This document shows positions 32,229-39,079 of a stretch of DNA of 41,054 bases, piece after piece (positions within the stretch are counted from its first letter, which is position 1; every line of letters starts with the position of its first letter). The DNA is from an uncultured Saprospiraceae bacterium (GTDB lineage Bacteria; Bacteroidota; Bacteroidia; Chitinophagales; Saprospiraceae), in NCBI GenBank assembly GCA_937973565.1, contig CALJKQ010000281.1:1-41054 (forward strand), in the 5' to 3' direction. Under the pieces are notes generated by a model. It was not told where the DNA came from and made no database searches. It saw nothing but the letters and a program-made list of their open reading frames with translations. Made by a program: the position numbers and the translations under genes.

Positions 32229-34994
32229 ATGAGCAAAATAATTAAGTCCAAAAAACCACCGAAGTATGTTTACTTTTTTGGAGGAGGAAAGGCGGATGGC
32301 AATGAATCCATGAAAAATTTATTAGGGGGCAAAGGCGCCAACCTGGCTGAAATGGCTGGGCACCCCAACCTCAAATTGCCCGTTCCGCCGGGCTTTACGG
32401 TCACCACCGAGGTTTGTACCTATTACTACCAAAACAAACACAAATACCCTGTAACCCTCGATGCAGAGGTAAAGGCAGCCATCGGCAAGATGGAGCGCAT
32501 CATGGGTAGAAAGTATGGGGCTACCAAAAATCCATTGCTGGTATCCATCCGCAGTGGTGCCCGCAAATCCATGCCGGGCATGATGGAAACCGTGCTCAAC
32601 GTAGGCCTCAATGAAAACAACATCCAGGGTCTGATTGATGCATCCGGAGGCAACGAACGATTTGCCTACGATGCTTATCGTCGACTCATCATGATGTATG
32701 CCGATGTGGTGATGGAAAAAGCAGCCGGCATTGAACCCAAAAACGGAAAAGGCATCCGAAAACTTCTCGATGAAAAACTCGAACAACTTCGCACTTCCAA
32801 AGGCTATGCCAGTGATGACCAAATCCCGGCAGCCGACCTCAAAAAACTGGTAGCTGATTTTAAAACCACCATTAAAAAAACTTTGGGCAAGGCCTTCCCT
32901 GAAGATCCCATGGAACAAATGTGGGGTAGCATTGGTGCCGTATTCTCTAGCTGGAATGGCAAACGAGCCGTTGAATACAGAAAGATAGAAAGAATACCCG
33001 ACGAGTGGGGAACCGCTGTCAACGTACAAGCAATGGTTTTCGGTAATATGGGCGACGACAGCGCAACAGGGGTGGCCTTTACCCGAAATCCGGGCAATGG
33101 TGAAAATAAATTCTATGGTGAATTTTTGGTCAATGCCCAGGGCGAAGACGTTGTGGCAGGTATCCGCACACCGGCTCCTATCAATGCTTATTCTACCAAT
33201 GACCAGAGCAAACACCTGCCTTCTATGCAGGAAGTTATGCCCAAACTCTACAAAGAACTCGACACCTACCAAAAGCGACTGGAAGCCCACTACAAAGACA
33301 TGCAGGACCTCGAATTTACCGTTGAAAAAGGCAAACTCTTTATGCTTCAATGCAGGGTGGGTAAACGCAATGGTGTGGCTGCCGTGAGGATGGCCACAGA
33401 AATGTACGCCTCCAAACTCATCGATGCCAAAACGGCTATTATGCGGGTTTCTCCCAATCAACTGGTTGAGCTTTTATTGCCGATGATTGACCCCGAAGCG
33501 GAGGCAGCATCCAGGCCAATGGCCAAGGGATTGCCCGCCGGACCGGGTGGTGCCATCGGCAGGGCTGTATTTTCATCTGATGATGCAGTTGCCTGGGCAC
33601 TCAAAGGTGAAAAAGTAATCCTGGTTAGGGAAGATACTTCTCCGGAAGATGTAGATGGTATGCACAAATCTCAAGCCATCCTTACCACCAAGGGAGGTAT
33701 GACGTCCCACGCTGCATTGGTAGCCCGTGGCTGGGGTAAATGCTGTATTGTGGGCTGCGGTGAGATTGAAATCCATCACGAATCCAAATCTTTTAAAACC
33801 AAAGATGGAAGGTTTATTCACGAAGGTGAATGGATCACACTCAATGGCACAAAAGGCCTTGTATACGAAGGAGCGCTGCCCCTGATCGCCACCGACCTCA
33901 ACAGCAACAAGTCGTACAAAGACCTCATGAAGCTCGTTGACAAAACCAAGGTTCTGGGTGTGCGTACCAATGCCGATACGCCCAAGGATGCAGCCCAGGC
34001 GCTGGCCTTCGGCGCAGAAGGCATCGGCCTCTTCAGAACAGAACACATGTTTTATGGAGAAGGCAGCGACAGGCCATTGTTTTTGTTGCGCAAGATGATC
34101 ATGAGTAAGACCGAATCTGAAAGAAGATCGGCTTTGAAAGAATTGTTCACCTTCGTCAAAAAAGACATCAAGGATACATTGAGTGTGATGAGTGGTCACC
34201 CGGTAACCTTCAGGTTGCTCGATCCACCACTCCACGAATTTGTGCCGCACGATTCAGAAAAACTGCACCAGCTGAGCAAAGAATTGGGCATCAGTATGAG
34301 CATCCTCAAACGGAGGGTACTAGCTTTGCACGAAAACAACCCTATGTTGGGACACCGCGGTGTGAGGTTAGGTATCAGCTACCCTGAAATCACAGAGATG
34401 CAGGTGAGGGCTATCCTCGAAGCTACAGCTGAACTGATCAAAGCCGGTAAAAAGGCCATGCCCGAAATCATGATTCCGGTTACCTGCAGTGCCAACGAAT
34501 TGGAACACCAGAAAGCCATCGTGGAAAGAATTTATGCGGAAGTGTGCACCAAAATGAAGGTGAGAAAAATTCCTTACCTGTACGGTACCATGATCGAAAT
34601 TCCAAGGGCTGCCTTAAAAGCCAACCACATGGCCAACGTAGCAGACTTCTTTAGCTTCGGTACCAACGACCTAACCCAAATGAGTTTTGGTTTCAGTAGG
34701 GATGACATCGGTGGCTTCCTGCCCAACTACCTGGATCAAAAGATTCTCAAAGACGATCCATTCCAGACCATCGATCAGGACGGAGTAGGCGAGTTGATCA
34801 AGCTGGGTACAGAAAGAGGCCGAGCCACCAAACCCAAATTAAAAGTGGGTATCTGTGGAGAGCATGGAGGTGACCCTGCAAGCATACATTTCTGCCAGAA
34901 AATCGGCATGAATTACGTCAGTTGTTCCCCATTTAGGGTTCCGATTGCACGTTTGGCAGCCGCGCAAGCCGCGTTGGAACAAGGTTTGGCATGA
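32229..34994 (+). CDS. ppdK: Pyruvate, phosphate dikinase
   Basis: This enzyme converts pyruvate, ATP and phosphate to phosphoenolpyruvate, AMP and pyrophosphate, reversibly, in the cytoplasm. It links glycolysis and gluconeogenesis with pyrophosphate use. The N-terminal ATP-grasp domain begins GGKGANLAEM (about residues 37-46) and includes SIRSGARKSMPGMMETVLN. The phosphohistidine domain has TTKGGMTSHAALVARGWGK with His494. The C-terminal PEP/pyruvate barrel has GLFRTEHMF, FGTNDLTQMSFGFSRDD and the catalytic Cys876 in GICGEHGGDP, ending SPFRVPIARLAAAQAALEQGLA. At 921 residues it is slightly longer than the classic 874-residue enzyme. Its last codons are partly duplicated downstream together with a palindromic repeat. 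Confidence 0.98.
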   Translation: MSKIIKSKKPPKYVYFFGGGKADGNESMKNLLGGKGANLAEMAGHPNLKLPVPPGFTVTTEVCTYYYQNKHKYPVTLDAEVKAAIGKMERIMGRKYGATKNPLLVSIRSGARKSMPGMMETVLNVGLNENNIQGLIDASGGNERFAYDAYRRLIMMYADVVMEKAAGIEPKNGKGIRKLLDEKLEQLRTSKGYASDDQIPAADLKKLVADFKTTIKKTLGKAFPEDPMEQMWGSIGAVFSSWNGKRAVEYRKIERIPDEWGTAVNVQAMVFGNMGDDSATGVAFTRNPGNGENKFYGEFLVNAQGEDVVAGIRTPAPINAYSTNDQSKHLPSMQEVMPKLYKELDTYQKRLEAHYKDMQDLEFTVEKGKLFMLQCRVGKRNGVAAVRMATEMYASKLIDAKTAIMRVSPNQLVELLLPMIDPEAEAASRPMAKGLPAGPGGAIGRAVFSSDDAVAWALKGEKVILVREDTSPEDVDGMHKSQAILTTKGGMTSHAALVARGWGKCCIVGCGEIEIHHESKSFKTKDGRFIHEGEWITLNGTKGLVYEGALPLIATDLNSNKSYKDLMKLVDKTKVLGVRTNADTPKDAAQALAFGAEGIGLFRTEHMFYGEGSDRPLFLLRKMIMSKTESERRSALKELFTFVKKDIKDTLSVMSGHPVTFRLLDPPLHEFVPHDSEKLHQLSKELGISMSILKRRVLALHENNPMLGHRGVRLGISYPEITEMQVRAILEATAELIKAGKKAMPEIMIPVTCSANELEHQKAIVERIYAEVCTKMKVRKIPYLYGTMIEIPRAALKANHMANVADFFSFGTNDLTQMSFGFSRDDIGGFLPNYLDQKILKDDPFQTIDQDGVGELIKLGTERGRATKPKLKVGICGEHGGDPASIHFCQKIGMNYVSCSPFRVPIARLAAAQAALEQGLA

Positions 34995-35137
34995 ATGTAG
35001 GGGCGGAATATTTTCCGCCCACCTTGGAACAAGGATTGGCACGATTGTAGGGTCGGAAAATTTTCCGACCATTGTTCCCCATTCCACGTCCCCATTGCCC
35101 ATTTGGCAGGGACATAGGGGCGGAACATCTTCCGCCC
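34921..35137. repeat. REP-like palindromes with duplicated ppdK 3'-end sequence
   Basis: Three dyads of the form GGGCGGAA(N4)TTCCGCCC lie at 35001-35020, 35051-35070 and 35118-35137. The middle copy is a perfect 20-bp palindrome in which one stem pair is changed on both sides (GGTCGGAA/TTCCGACC). Each copy is preceded by TGTAGG or CATAGG. ppdK coding sequence recurs: TTGGAACAAGG at 34974 returns at 35024 (50-bp offset), and the stretch from GTTGTTCCCC to TTTGGCAG (34921-34958) returns imperfectly at about 35073-35110. Confidence 0.85.
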
Positions 35138-35139
35138 TT

Positions 35140-35186
35140 ACAAATATACAAGATGCTATGCTTTGCATAGCATCTTGTATATTTGT
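35140..35186. repeat. Perfect 22-bp inverted repeat with 3-nt loop
   Basis: The left arm 35140-35161 (ACAAATATAC...GCTATGC) and right arm 35165-35186 are exact reverse complements around the loop TTT. The hairpin would be very stable in RNA. It has no U-run after it, so it is not a typical intrinsic terminator. It ends 17 bp before the start codon of the DUF6265 gene. Confidence 0.9.
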
Positions 35187-35202
35187 TACCAAACAAGGTA
35201 AC
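35185..35202 (+). promoter_or_regulatory. Small hairpin GTTACC / GGTAAC at the DUF6265 start
   Basis: A perfect 6-bp inverted repeat (35185-35190 and 35197-35202) around AAACAA ends one base before the ATG at 35204 and shares its first two bases with the large hairpin. It could mask the ribosome entry region or be an operator. Confidence 0.4.
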
Positions 35203-35203
35203 C

Positions 35204-35671
35204 ATGACAAAATTCCTTTCCTTTTTGTTTTGCTGCTGTTTTATGGTTTCTATGGCTATTCAGGCCCAGTCTAAAAAATCACCCGACTGGCTGGTGGGTG
35301 AATGGAAGCTGACCCTTAAAAACAACAAGACCCTAATGGAAAGCTGGGCCAAAGCCAGTGATTCGTTGTTTGTGGGGGAGAGCAAGATGGTGGCACCGGA
35401 TGGCAGCATTACACCCCAGGAAACAATCAGGCTGCAACTGAAAGCCGATGGCTGGCATTACCAGCCCACTGCCTTGGGACAAAATGATAATCAGGAAGTG
35501 GATTTTAAAGTGATTTTTATTTCAGGAACAGAATTCATTGCGGAGAACCCTGCCCACGATTTTCCCCAGCGCATCCAGTATCGTCGCATTGGTGATAACC
35601 TTTATGCCAGCATCGAAGGTAAAAACGGCAACGAATACGGTAAAATCAATTTCGATTACACACGCATGTAG
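35204..35671 (+). CDS. Exported DUF6265 domain protein
   Basis: This is a 155-residue protein. The ATG at 35204 opens a signal peptide (MTKFLSF..., ending AIQAQ); the in-frame TTG at 35183 lies inside the large hairpin and is unlikely. The mature part (about 26-150) fits family DUF6265: DWLVGEWKL at the start, MESWAKASDSLFVGES, and the hallmark FIAENPAHDFPQRIQYRR. The function of this family is unknown; the fold is probably a small lipocalin-like beta-barrel. The stop codon TAG (35669-35671) is formed by the first bases of a GTAGGGGCGGAA repeat. A second copy of its C-terminal codons lies 120 bp downstream in the same frame. Confidence 0.85.
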   Translation: MTKFLSFLFCCCFMVSMAIQAQSKKSPDWLVGEWKLTLKNNKTLMESWAKASDSLFVGESKMVAPDGSITPQETIRLQLKADGWHYQPTALGQNDNQEVDFKVIFISGTEFIAENPAHDFPQRIQYRRIGDNLYASIEGKNGNEYGKINFDYTRM

Positions 35672-35735
35672 GGGCGGAATATTTTCCGCCCAAACCCGGA
35701 ATATTTTCCGCCCAAACCCGGAATATTTTCCGCCC
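35672..35735. repeat. REP-like palindrome with 22-bp tandem partial copies
   Basis: One full dyad GGGCGGAATATTTTCCGCCC (35672-35691), identical to the copy at 35001, is followed by two shorter copies CCCGGAATATTTTCCGCCC (35695-35713 and 35717-35735). They are joined by AAA to give a 22-bp period. Confidence 0.85.
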
Positions 35736-35740
35736 AAAAC

Positions 35741-35800
35741 AAAAACGGGGGTAAATACGGCAAAAACAATTTTGATTATGTGTTAGTCGGAGAAAAATAA
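35741..35800 (+). pseudogene. Displaced 3' end of the DUF6265 gene
   Basis: Positions 35741-35779 repeat 35621-35659 with about 80% identity in the same frame (offset 120 bp). Translation gives KNGGKYGKNNFDYVLVGEK and a TAA at 35798-35800, against KNGNEYGKINFDYTRM in the current gene. The frame is open through the repeat except for the TAG at 35669. The simplest reading is that this is the older gene end, separated by repeat insertion with partial duplication. Confidence 0.65.
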
Positions 35801-35895
35801 TGGCCCAATTAATAATACATTTCAAGTCGTGCGAATTTTTTAAACCATCTAATCAGTTGATCTGCAAAGCAATATTCTAAAAACACCACATTTTT

Positions 35896-36003
35896 GGAAT
35901 AGAATCCGTAAAAAAGGTAATATTTTCGGAATGTATTCCTCAAAAACATAATTGTTTAGGAATATAATCCTTAAAGGAGGTATTTTATTTGGAATGATTT
36001 CCA
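35896..36003. repeat. Tandem GGAAT...ATTCC units, about 32-bp period
   Basis: GGAAT-start units occur at 35896, 35928, 35959 and 35991 (steps 32, 31, 32). Each begins with a small dyad such as GGAATAGAATCC, GGAATGTATTCC or GGAATATAATCC, followed by an A-rich and T-rich tail. The strong AAAGGAGG at 35973-35980 is part of a unit. The array ends at the start of an ATPase gene remnant. From 35801 to 35895 I see no other feature. Confidence 0.75.
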
Positions 36004-36182
36004 GTCTTTTTTATTTTCAAATGAATGAGCTAAGCTCAGGTGCCATTCACGCATTCGATTTTAAATGGAATCCGGCCCCTAAAGCCAAATTTTCCAAAAC
36101 GTTTACACGGGCATATCCGGAGGCTGTGCTGGAGGTGATTACATCCGAAAATTATGTTTCATATTTATCTGATTTCAAATAA
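35994..36182 (+). pseudogene. Remnant of a DUF4143-type AAA ATPase gene
   Basis: The reading frame (62 codons from the ATG at 35994, open back to a TTG at 35952) contains AIHAFDFKWNPAPKAKFSKTFTRAYPEAVLEVI and a final ENYVSYL. This closely resembles the extreme C-terminus of DUF4143-containing AAA ATPases, usually near 380 residues long (EFKWNP..KAK..KTF..AYPE...VI...N...FL). The ATPase core and most of the DUF4143 domain are missing, so an internal deletion has joined the 5' region to the last 45 or so codons. Identification is from memory of the family. A functional small protein is possible but less likely. Confidence 0.65.
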
Positions 36183-36228
36183 GTAAAGGAATTTTTTTCT
36201 TCCAACGGTCACCCACTAATGATACTTC

Positions 36229-36260
36229 CTTGAGTTTTACGAAGACCAGTGCTATTTTTG
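36229..36260 (+). promoter_or_regulatory. Candidate promoter of dinB
   Basis: TATTTTTG (36253-36260) is a perfect TAnnTTTG -7 element, and CTTG (36229-36232) lies 20 nt upstream at the -33 position. The ATG at 36304 is 43 bp downstream. No LexA-like box was recognised. Confidence 0.45.
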
Positions 36261-36303
36261 AAGGGCAATGTTGATTTATGCATTATGTAGTGACTTTCGT
36301 TTA

Positions 36304-37380
36304 ATGTCAGAATTTACCAGAAAAATCATCCACATCGACATGGACGCTTTTTATGCGTCGGTCGAACAAAGGGACTTCCCTGAGCTGCGGGGCAAAGCCA
36401 TAGCAGTAGGCGGAGGCGAGAAAAGAGGGGTGACAACTACCGCCAGTTATGAGGCGCGCAAATTTGGCGTAAAGAGTGCCATGCCCGGCTGGCAGGCCAA
36501 AAAGTTATGTCCCGATTTGATCTTTGTTCCTCCCCGTTTTGAAGTCTACCGCGCTGTTTCCAGACAAATCAGGGCAATCTTTTTTGAGTACACCGATCTG
36601 GTAGAACCGATGGCCCTGGACGAAGCTTACCTCGATGTCACTATCAATAAAAAAAACATGACCATCGCCACCGACATTGCCAAAGAGATACGGCAAAAAA
36701 TTATTGAAGTGACCCAGCTGACGGCATCGGCGGGAGTGAGTTACAACAAGTTTTTAGCCAAGATGGCCTCCGGTGTGCAAAAACCCAACGGACTCACAGT
36801 CATCAAACCCTACCAGGCGGCTGCCTTCATAGAAAATCTGGCCATAGAAAAGTTTTATGGTGTGGGAAAAGTGACGGCTTCTAAAATGCAGGGACTGGGC
36901 ATCCACAAGGGCAGTGACTTGTTGAAATGGTCGAAGGCCGATCTCGTTAGTCTTTTTGGCAAGGCGGGGCACTATTATTATGACATCGCCAGGGGAGTTG
37001 ATCACAGAACCGTGGAACCGGACCGACCCCGAAAATCTTATGCCGTGGAAAGAACCCTCGATGAAAATCTTACCCGGTTAAATGATATTCACGATTATAT
37101 TGATGGTATTGTGGATAAACTGTATGTGGGGCTCAAGAAAAGTCAGTATTTCGGTAAAACGCTTACCCTCAAATTTCGAGATCGGCATTTTGTTACCCGC
37201 ACACGCTCCGTTTCCCGAATTTATGCTTTGGAAACGGAAAATGAAATCAGAGAGATCGCCCACCAGTTGGTCAATGAAAATGCAGATTTGATGAAAGACA
37301 TCCGTTTGCTTGGATTGACCATTTCCAACGCTCCGGAAACAAAAGAGGGGCAAACCGGCCAAATGCGACTGCCCCTCTAA
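36304..37380 (+). CDS. dinB: DNA polymerase IV (Y-family)
   Basis: This is a translesion DNA polymerase of 358 residues using the ATG at 36304; an in-frame ATG at 36268 would add 12 residues not seen in the family. The palm motif IDMDAFYASVE carries D12 with Y17 as steric gate, and the second motif is MALDEAYLDVT (D106, E107). The thumb helix-hairpin-helix is near FYGVGKVTASKMQGLGI, and the little finger follows to about residue 345. The last six residues, QMRLPL, look like a beta-clamp-binding peptide. It converges on the ric gene, 37 bp away. Confidence 0.96.
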   Translation: MSEFTRKIIHIDMDAFYASVEQRDFPELRGKAIAVGGGEKRGVTTTASYEARKFGVKSAMPGWQAKKLCPDLIFVPPRFEVYRAVSRQIRAIFFEYTDLVEPMALDEAYLDVTINKKNMTIATDIAKEIRQKIIEVTQLTASAGVSYNKFLAKMASGVQKPNGLTVIKPYQAAAFIENLAIEKFYGVGKVTASKMQGLGIHKGSDLLKWSKADLVSLFGKAGHYYYDIARGVDHRTVEPDRPRKSYAVERTLDENLTRLNDIHDYIDGIVDKLYVGLKKSQYFGKTLTLKFRDRHFVTRTRSVSRIYALETENEIREIAHQLVNENADLMKDIRLLGLTISNAPETKEGQTGQMRLPL

Positions 37381-37417
37381 ACACTTACACCAAAGCACAA
37401 GTGTAGGTATTGGATGT

Positions 37418-38134
37418 TTATGGGGCCATTTCTTTTTCCATTCGCATTGCTGCCGGAAACAATATGTTGTTTTCCAGATGGATGTGTTTGTGAAGGTCTT
37501 TTTCAAATTCTTCCAGCATAGAAAAGCAGACACGGTATGTAGTGCAGGCATCAGCCGGAGGCGCATAATCATTGGACAAAGCCCTGATCGTGCGGAACCT
37601 GTTGCCTTCGGTATCATGCTCGTTTTCCATCATGTGAATGGGGTTGCCCACGCTGCCAAATGAACTGTGGGCTGATGCCAACTCACCCGCACACATGTGC
37701 CTGATGTAAGGAAAAAGTATGATTTCTTCTTTGTATAAATGCTGGATCAGGTCTTCTGCACTTTCTGTAAACAACGCTTTGATCTGGTGCAACTCGGGGT
37801 GATTAACGCCGTGCACCCTGACTACTTTGTCGAGGTAAGGCGTTATTTCTTTTATTTTGTTTCTTACATAGCGGTGATGGATTTTTTCGATGTAGTCAAT
37901 GAGCAAATCCAGAGGCCAGGTATTGAAGTCGGATGCCTTGCCTTCGTTTTTTTGCAAACTTTCGTTCAACTCGGCTACCAATTGACTTGTTACATCTTGT
38001 TCTTGGTTACAAGCCTCTAATAAACTTCTTTTTCCATTACAACAAAAGTCAATTTTGTGTTTTGAAAAGACAGACGCAGTGTGAAAATCATAGGCCACTA
38101 CTTCTCCTATGATGCTGTTGGAATGAATGTCCAT
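37418..38134 (-). CDS. ric: Iron-sulfur cluster repair di-iron protein (Ric/YtfE/ScdA)
   Basis: This cytoplasmic di-iron protein repairs iron-sulfur clusters damaged by nitric oxide or oxidants. The N-terminal ScdA_N part has FCCNGKRSL (Cys31/32). The hemerythrin-like domain has the expected ligands: His86 or 87, His132 and Glu136 in HLYKEEIILFP, His173 in ENEHDTEG, and His217 with Glu221 in HIHLENNILFP. Length (238) fits the family. The ATG at 38134 is chosen because homologues begin near this Met (MDIHSNSIIGEVV) and it leaves 16 bp after the globin gene; the open frame runs back to 38260 but overlaps that gene. It is third in an Rrf2-globin-ric operon. Confidence 0.94.
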   Translation of the reverse strand: MDIHSNSIIGEVVAYDFHTASVFSKHKIDFCCNGKRSLLEACNQEQDVTSQLVAELNESLQKNEGKASDFNTWPLDLLIDYIEKIHHRYVRNKIKEITPYLDKVVRVHGVNHPELHQIKALFTESAEDLIQHLYKEEIILFPYIRHMCAGELASAHSSFGSVGNPIHMMENEHDTEGNRFRTIRALSNDYAPPADACTTYRVCFSMLEEFEKDLHKHIHLENNILFPAAMRMEKEMAP

Positions 38135-38150
38135 GTTTGTATCTTTTAAA

Positions 38151-38540
38151 TTAAATAATTGCATTTCCCTTGTTTTTGCGAAAGTGCTCAAGCTTAATCT
38201 GAAACATCTCTGCCATTTTTTCTGCCCTCCAAAGGGCTTCGCTGGCCTTACTGCCTTCATAATGCTCCGCCAGGTTGGCTTTAAATAGTTCCAGCCACCT
38301 TTCGAAATGAGCCAATTCCAGAGGCATCACAGCATGGGGTGCAAAAGGAGTACCCTGATAAGTGCGCTCATCCAGCAATACGGTCTGCCAGAAACGATAC
38401 ATCTTTTCAAGGTGTTGTGGCCACCTGTCTTGAATGATGTTGTTGAAGATGGGGCCTATTAGCTCATCTTTTCTGACAACTTCATAAAAGTTGTTTACCA
38501 TCTGTTGGATATCCTCCAGAGTTTCTATGTCTTTTTTCAT
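38151..38540 (-). CDS. Group III truncated haemoglobin
   Basis: This is a 129-residue haem protein likely to bind or detoxify nitric oxide or oxygen in the cytoplasm. It fits the group III pattern: Tyr19 in NNFYEVVRKDELIGPIF, a YRFWQTVLL segment (Trp51), PFAPH, and the proximal His78 in AHFERWLELF. The ATG at 38540 lies 5 bp after the Rrf2 gene; upstream in-frame codons back to 38663 overlap that gene and are not family-like. Its position between a redox-sensing regulator and a nitrosative-damage repair protein supports a nitric-oxide role. Confidence 0.93.
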   Translation of the reverse strand: MKKDIETLEDIQQMVNNFYEVVRKDELIGPIFNNIIQDRWPQHLEKMYRFWQTVLLDERTYQGTPFAPHAVMPLELAHFERWLELFKANLAEHYEGSKASEALWRAEKMAEMFQIKLEHFRKNKGNAII

Positions 38541-38545
38541 GCTCT

Positions 38546-38977
38546 TTATTTCAGGTAAGCCAAACCACTTCCCACGTCTTCTGCCAGAGAGGCCACTGCA
38601 GTCCTTTGCATTAATTGTTGCAGCGCATTGCGCACGCCTACAAAACTCTGGTGCAAAGGGCAAGGTCTTTCTGAATCACAGTCCCTTAGACCCAATCCGC
38701 ATCGCGTAAAGAGTACATTACCATCAATGGCTTCAATAATATCTGATAGTTTCATCTCCCTTAGATGATAGATGTCCATTTCAAAACCGCCATTTGGCCC
38801 TTTTATCGACCTGACAATTTTTTTATGAACCAACTGTTGAAGGACCTTGGCTGTAAAAGCTTCCGGTGAATCTATAGCTTGTGCAATAGAAGTAAGGTTG
38901 GTTCTCCTTTCTTCAAGACTTTCCTGTGCAATAAATAGTACGGCTCGAATGCCGTATTCGCATGATTTTGAGAACAT
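38546..38977 (-). CDS. Rrf2 family regulator (NsrR/IscR-like)
   Basis: This is a 143-residue transcription factor with a winged helix-turn-helix (SKSCEYGIRAVLFIA, SPEAFTAKVLQQLVHKKIVRS, KGPNGGFEM). A three-cysteine loop, Cys93-X6-Cys100-X5-Cys106, probably binds an iron-sulfur cluster. It leads the operon with the globin and ric genes, so it most likely represses them until nitric oxide or cluster loss inactivates it, as NsrR does in other bacteria. The X6-X5 spacing differs from the X5-X5 of IscR; I recall the former as usual in Bacteroidota. A dyad on its own promoter suggests autoregulation. Confidence 0.94.
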   Translation of the reverse strand: MFSKSCEYGIRAVLFIAQESLEERRTNLTSIAQAIDSPEAFTAKVLQQLVHKKIVRSIKGPNGGFEMDIYHLREMKLSDIIEAIDGNVLFTRCGLGLRDCDSERPCPLHQSFVGVRNALQQLMQRTAVASLAEDVGSGLAYLK

Positions 38978-38994
38978 GATTTTAAATTTCAGAT

Positions 38995-39035
38995 CAAAAC
39001 TATAACCTTTTAAATATTGCGGATATGATTGTCCG
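38995..39035 (-). promoter_or_regulatory. Promoter and candidate operator of the nitrosative-stress operon
   Basis: On the minus strand TAGTTTTG (39002-38995) is a perfect -7 element 18 bp before the ATG. The imperfect dyad CGGACAATCATATCCG (39035-39020) covers the place where the -33 element should lie. A repressor bound there would block the promoter; the Rrf2 protein encoded by the first gene is the obvious candidate. Confidence 0.5.
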
Positions 39036-39044
39036 AAATTCAGC

Positions 39045-39076
39045 AGGTGATCTTCGTCACCTCACAAAAAAGTGAG
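39045..39076 (-). terminator. Two adjacent hairpins after the aminopeptidase gene
   Basis: Just after the stop of the minus-strand aminopeptidase gene come CTCAC-TTTTTT-GTGAG (39076-39061) and then AGGTGA-CGAAGA-TCACCT (39062-39045), which overlap by two bases. They could end or stabilise the aminopeptidase transcript before the Rrf2 promoter. No U-run follows, so termination is only possible. Confidence 0.35.
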
Positions 39077-39079
39077 ATT

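Noticed and set aside
32322..33461. Long open frame (379 codons) on the minus strand inside ppdK
   Set aside because: It lies wholly opposite a clear, full-length ppdK gene and its translation has the His/Phe-rich look of an antisense shadow.
33573..34250. Second minus-strand open frame inside ppdK
   Set aside because: Also antisense to conserved ppdK motifs, with no recognisable domain.
35140..35186. Intrinsic terminator of ppdK
   Set aside because: The stem is strong but there is no U-run after it on either strand, and it lies about 145 bp past the stop.
37381..37404. Terminator between dinB and ric
   Set aside because: ACACTT/AAGTGT arms of 6 bp with a 12-nt loop and no U-run on either strand are too weak to call.
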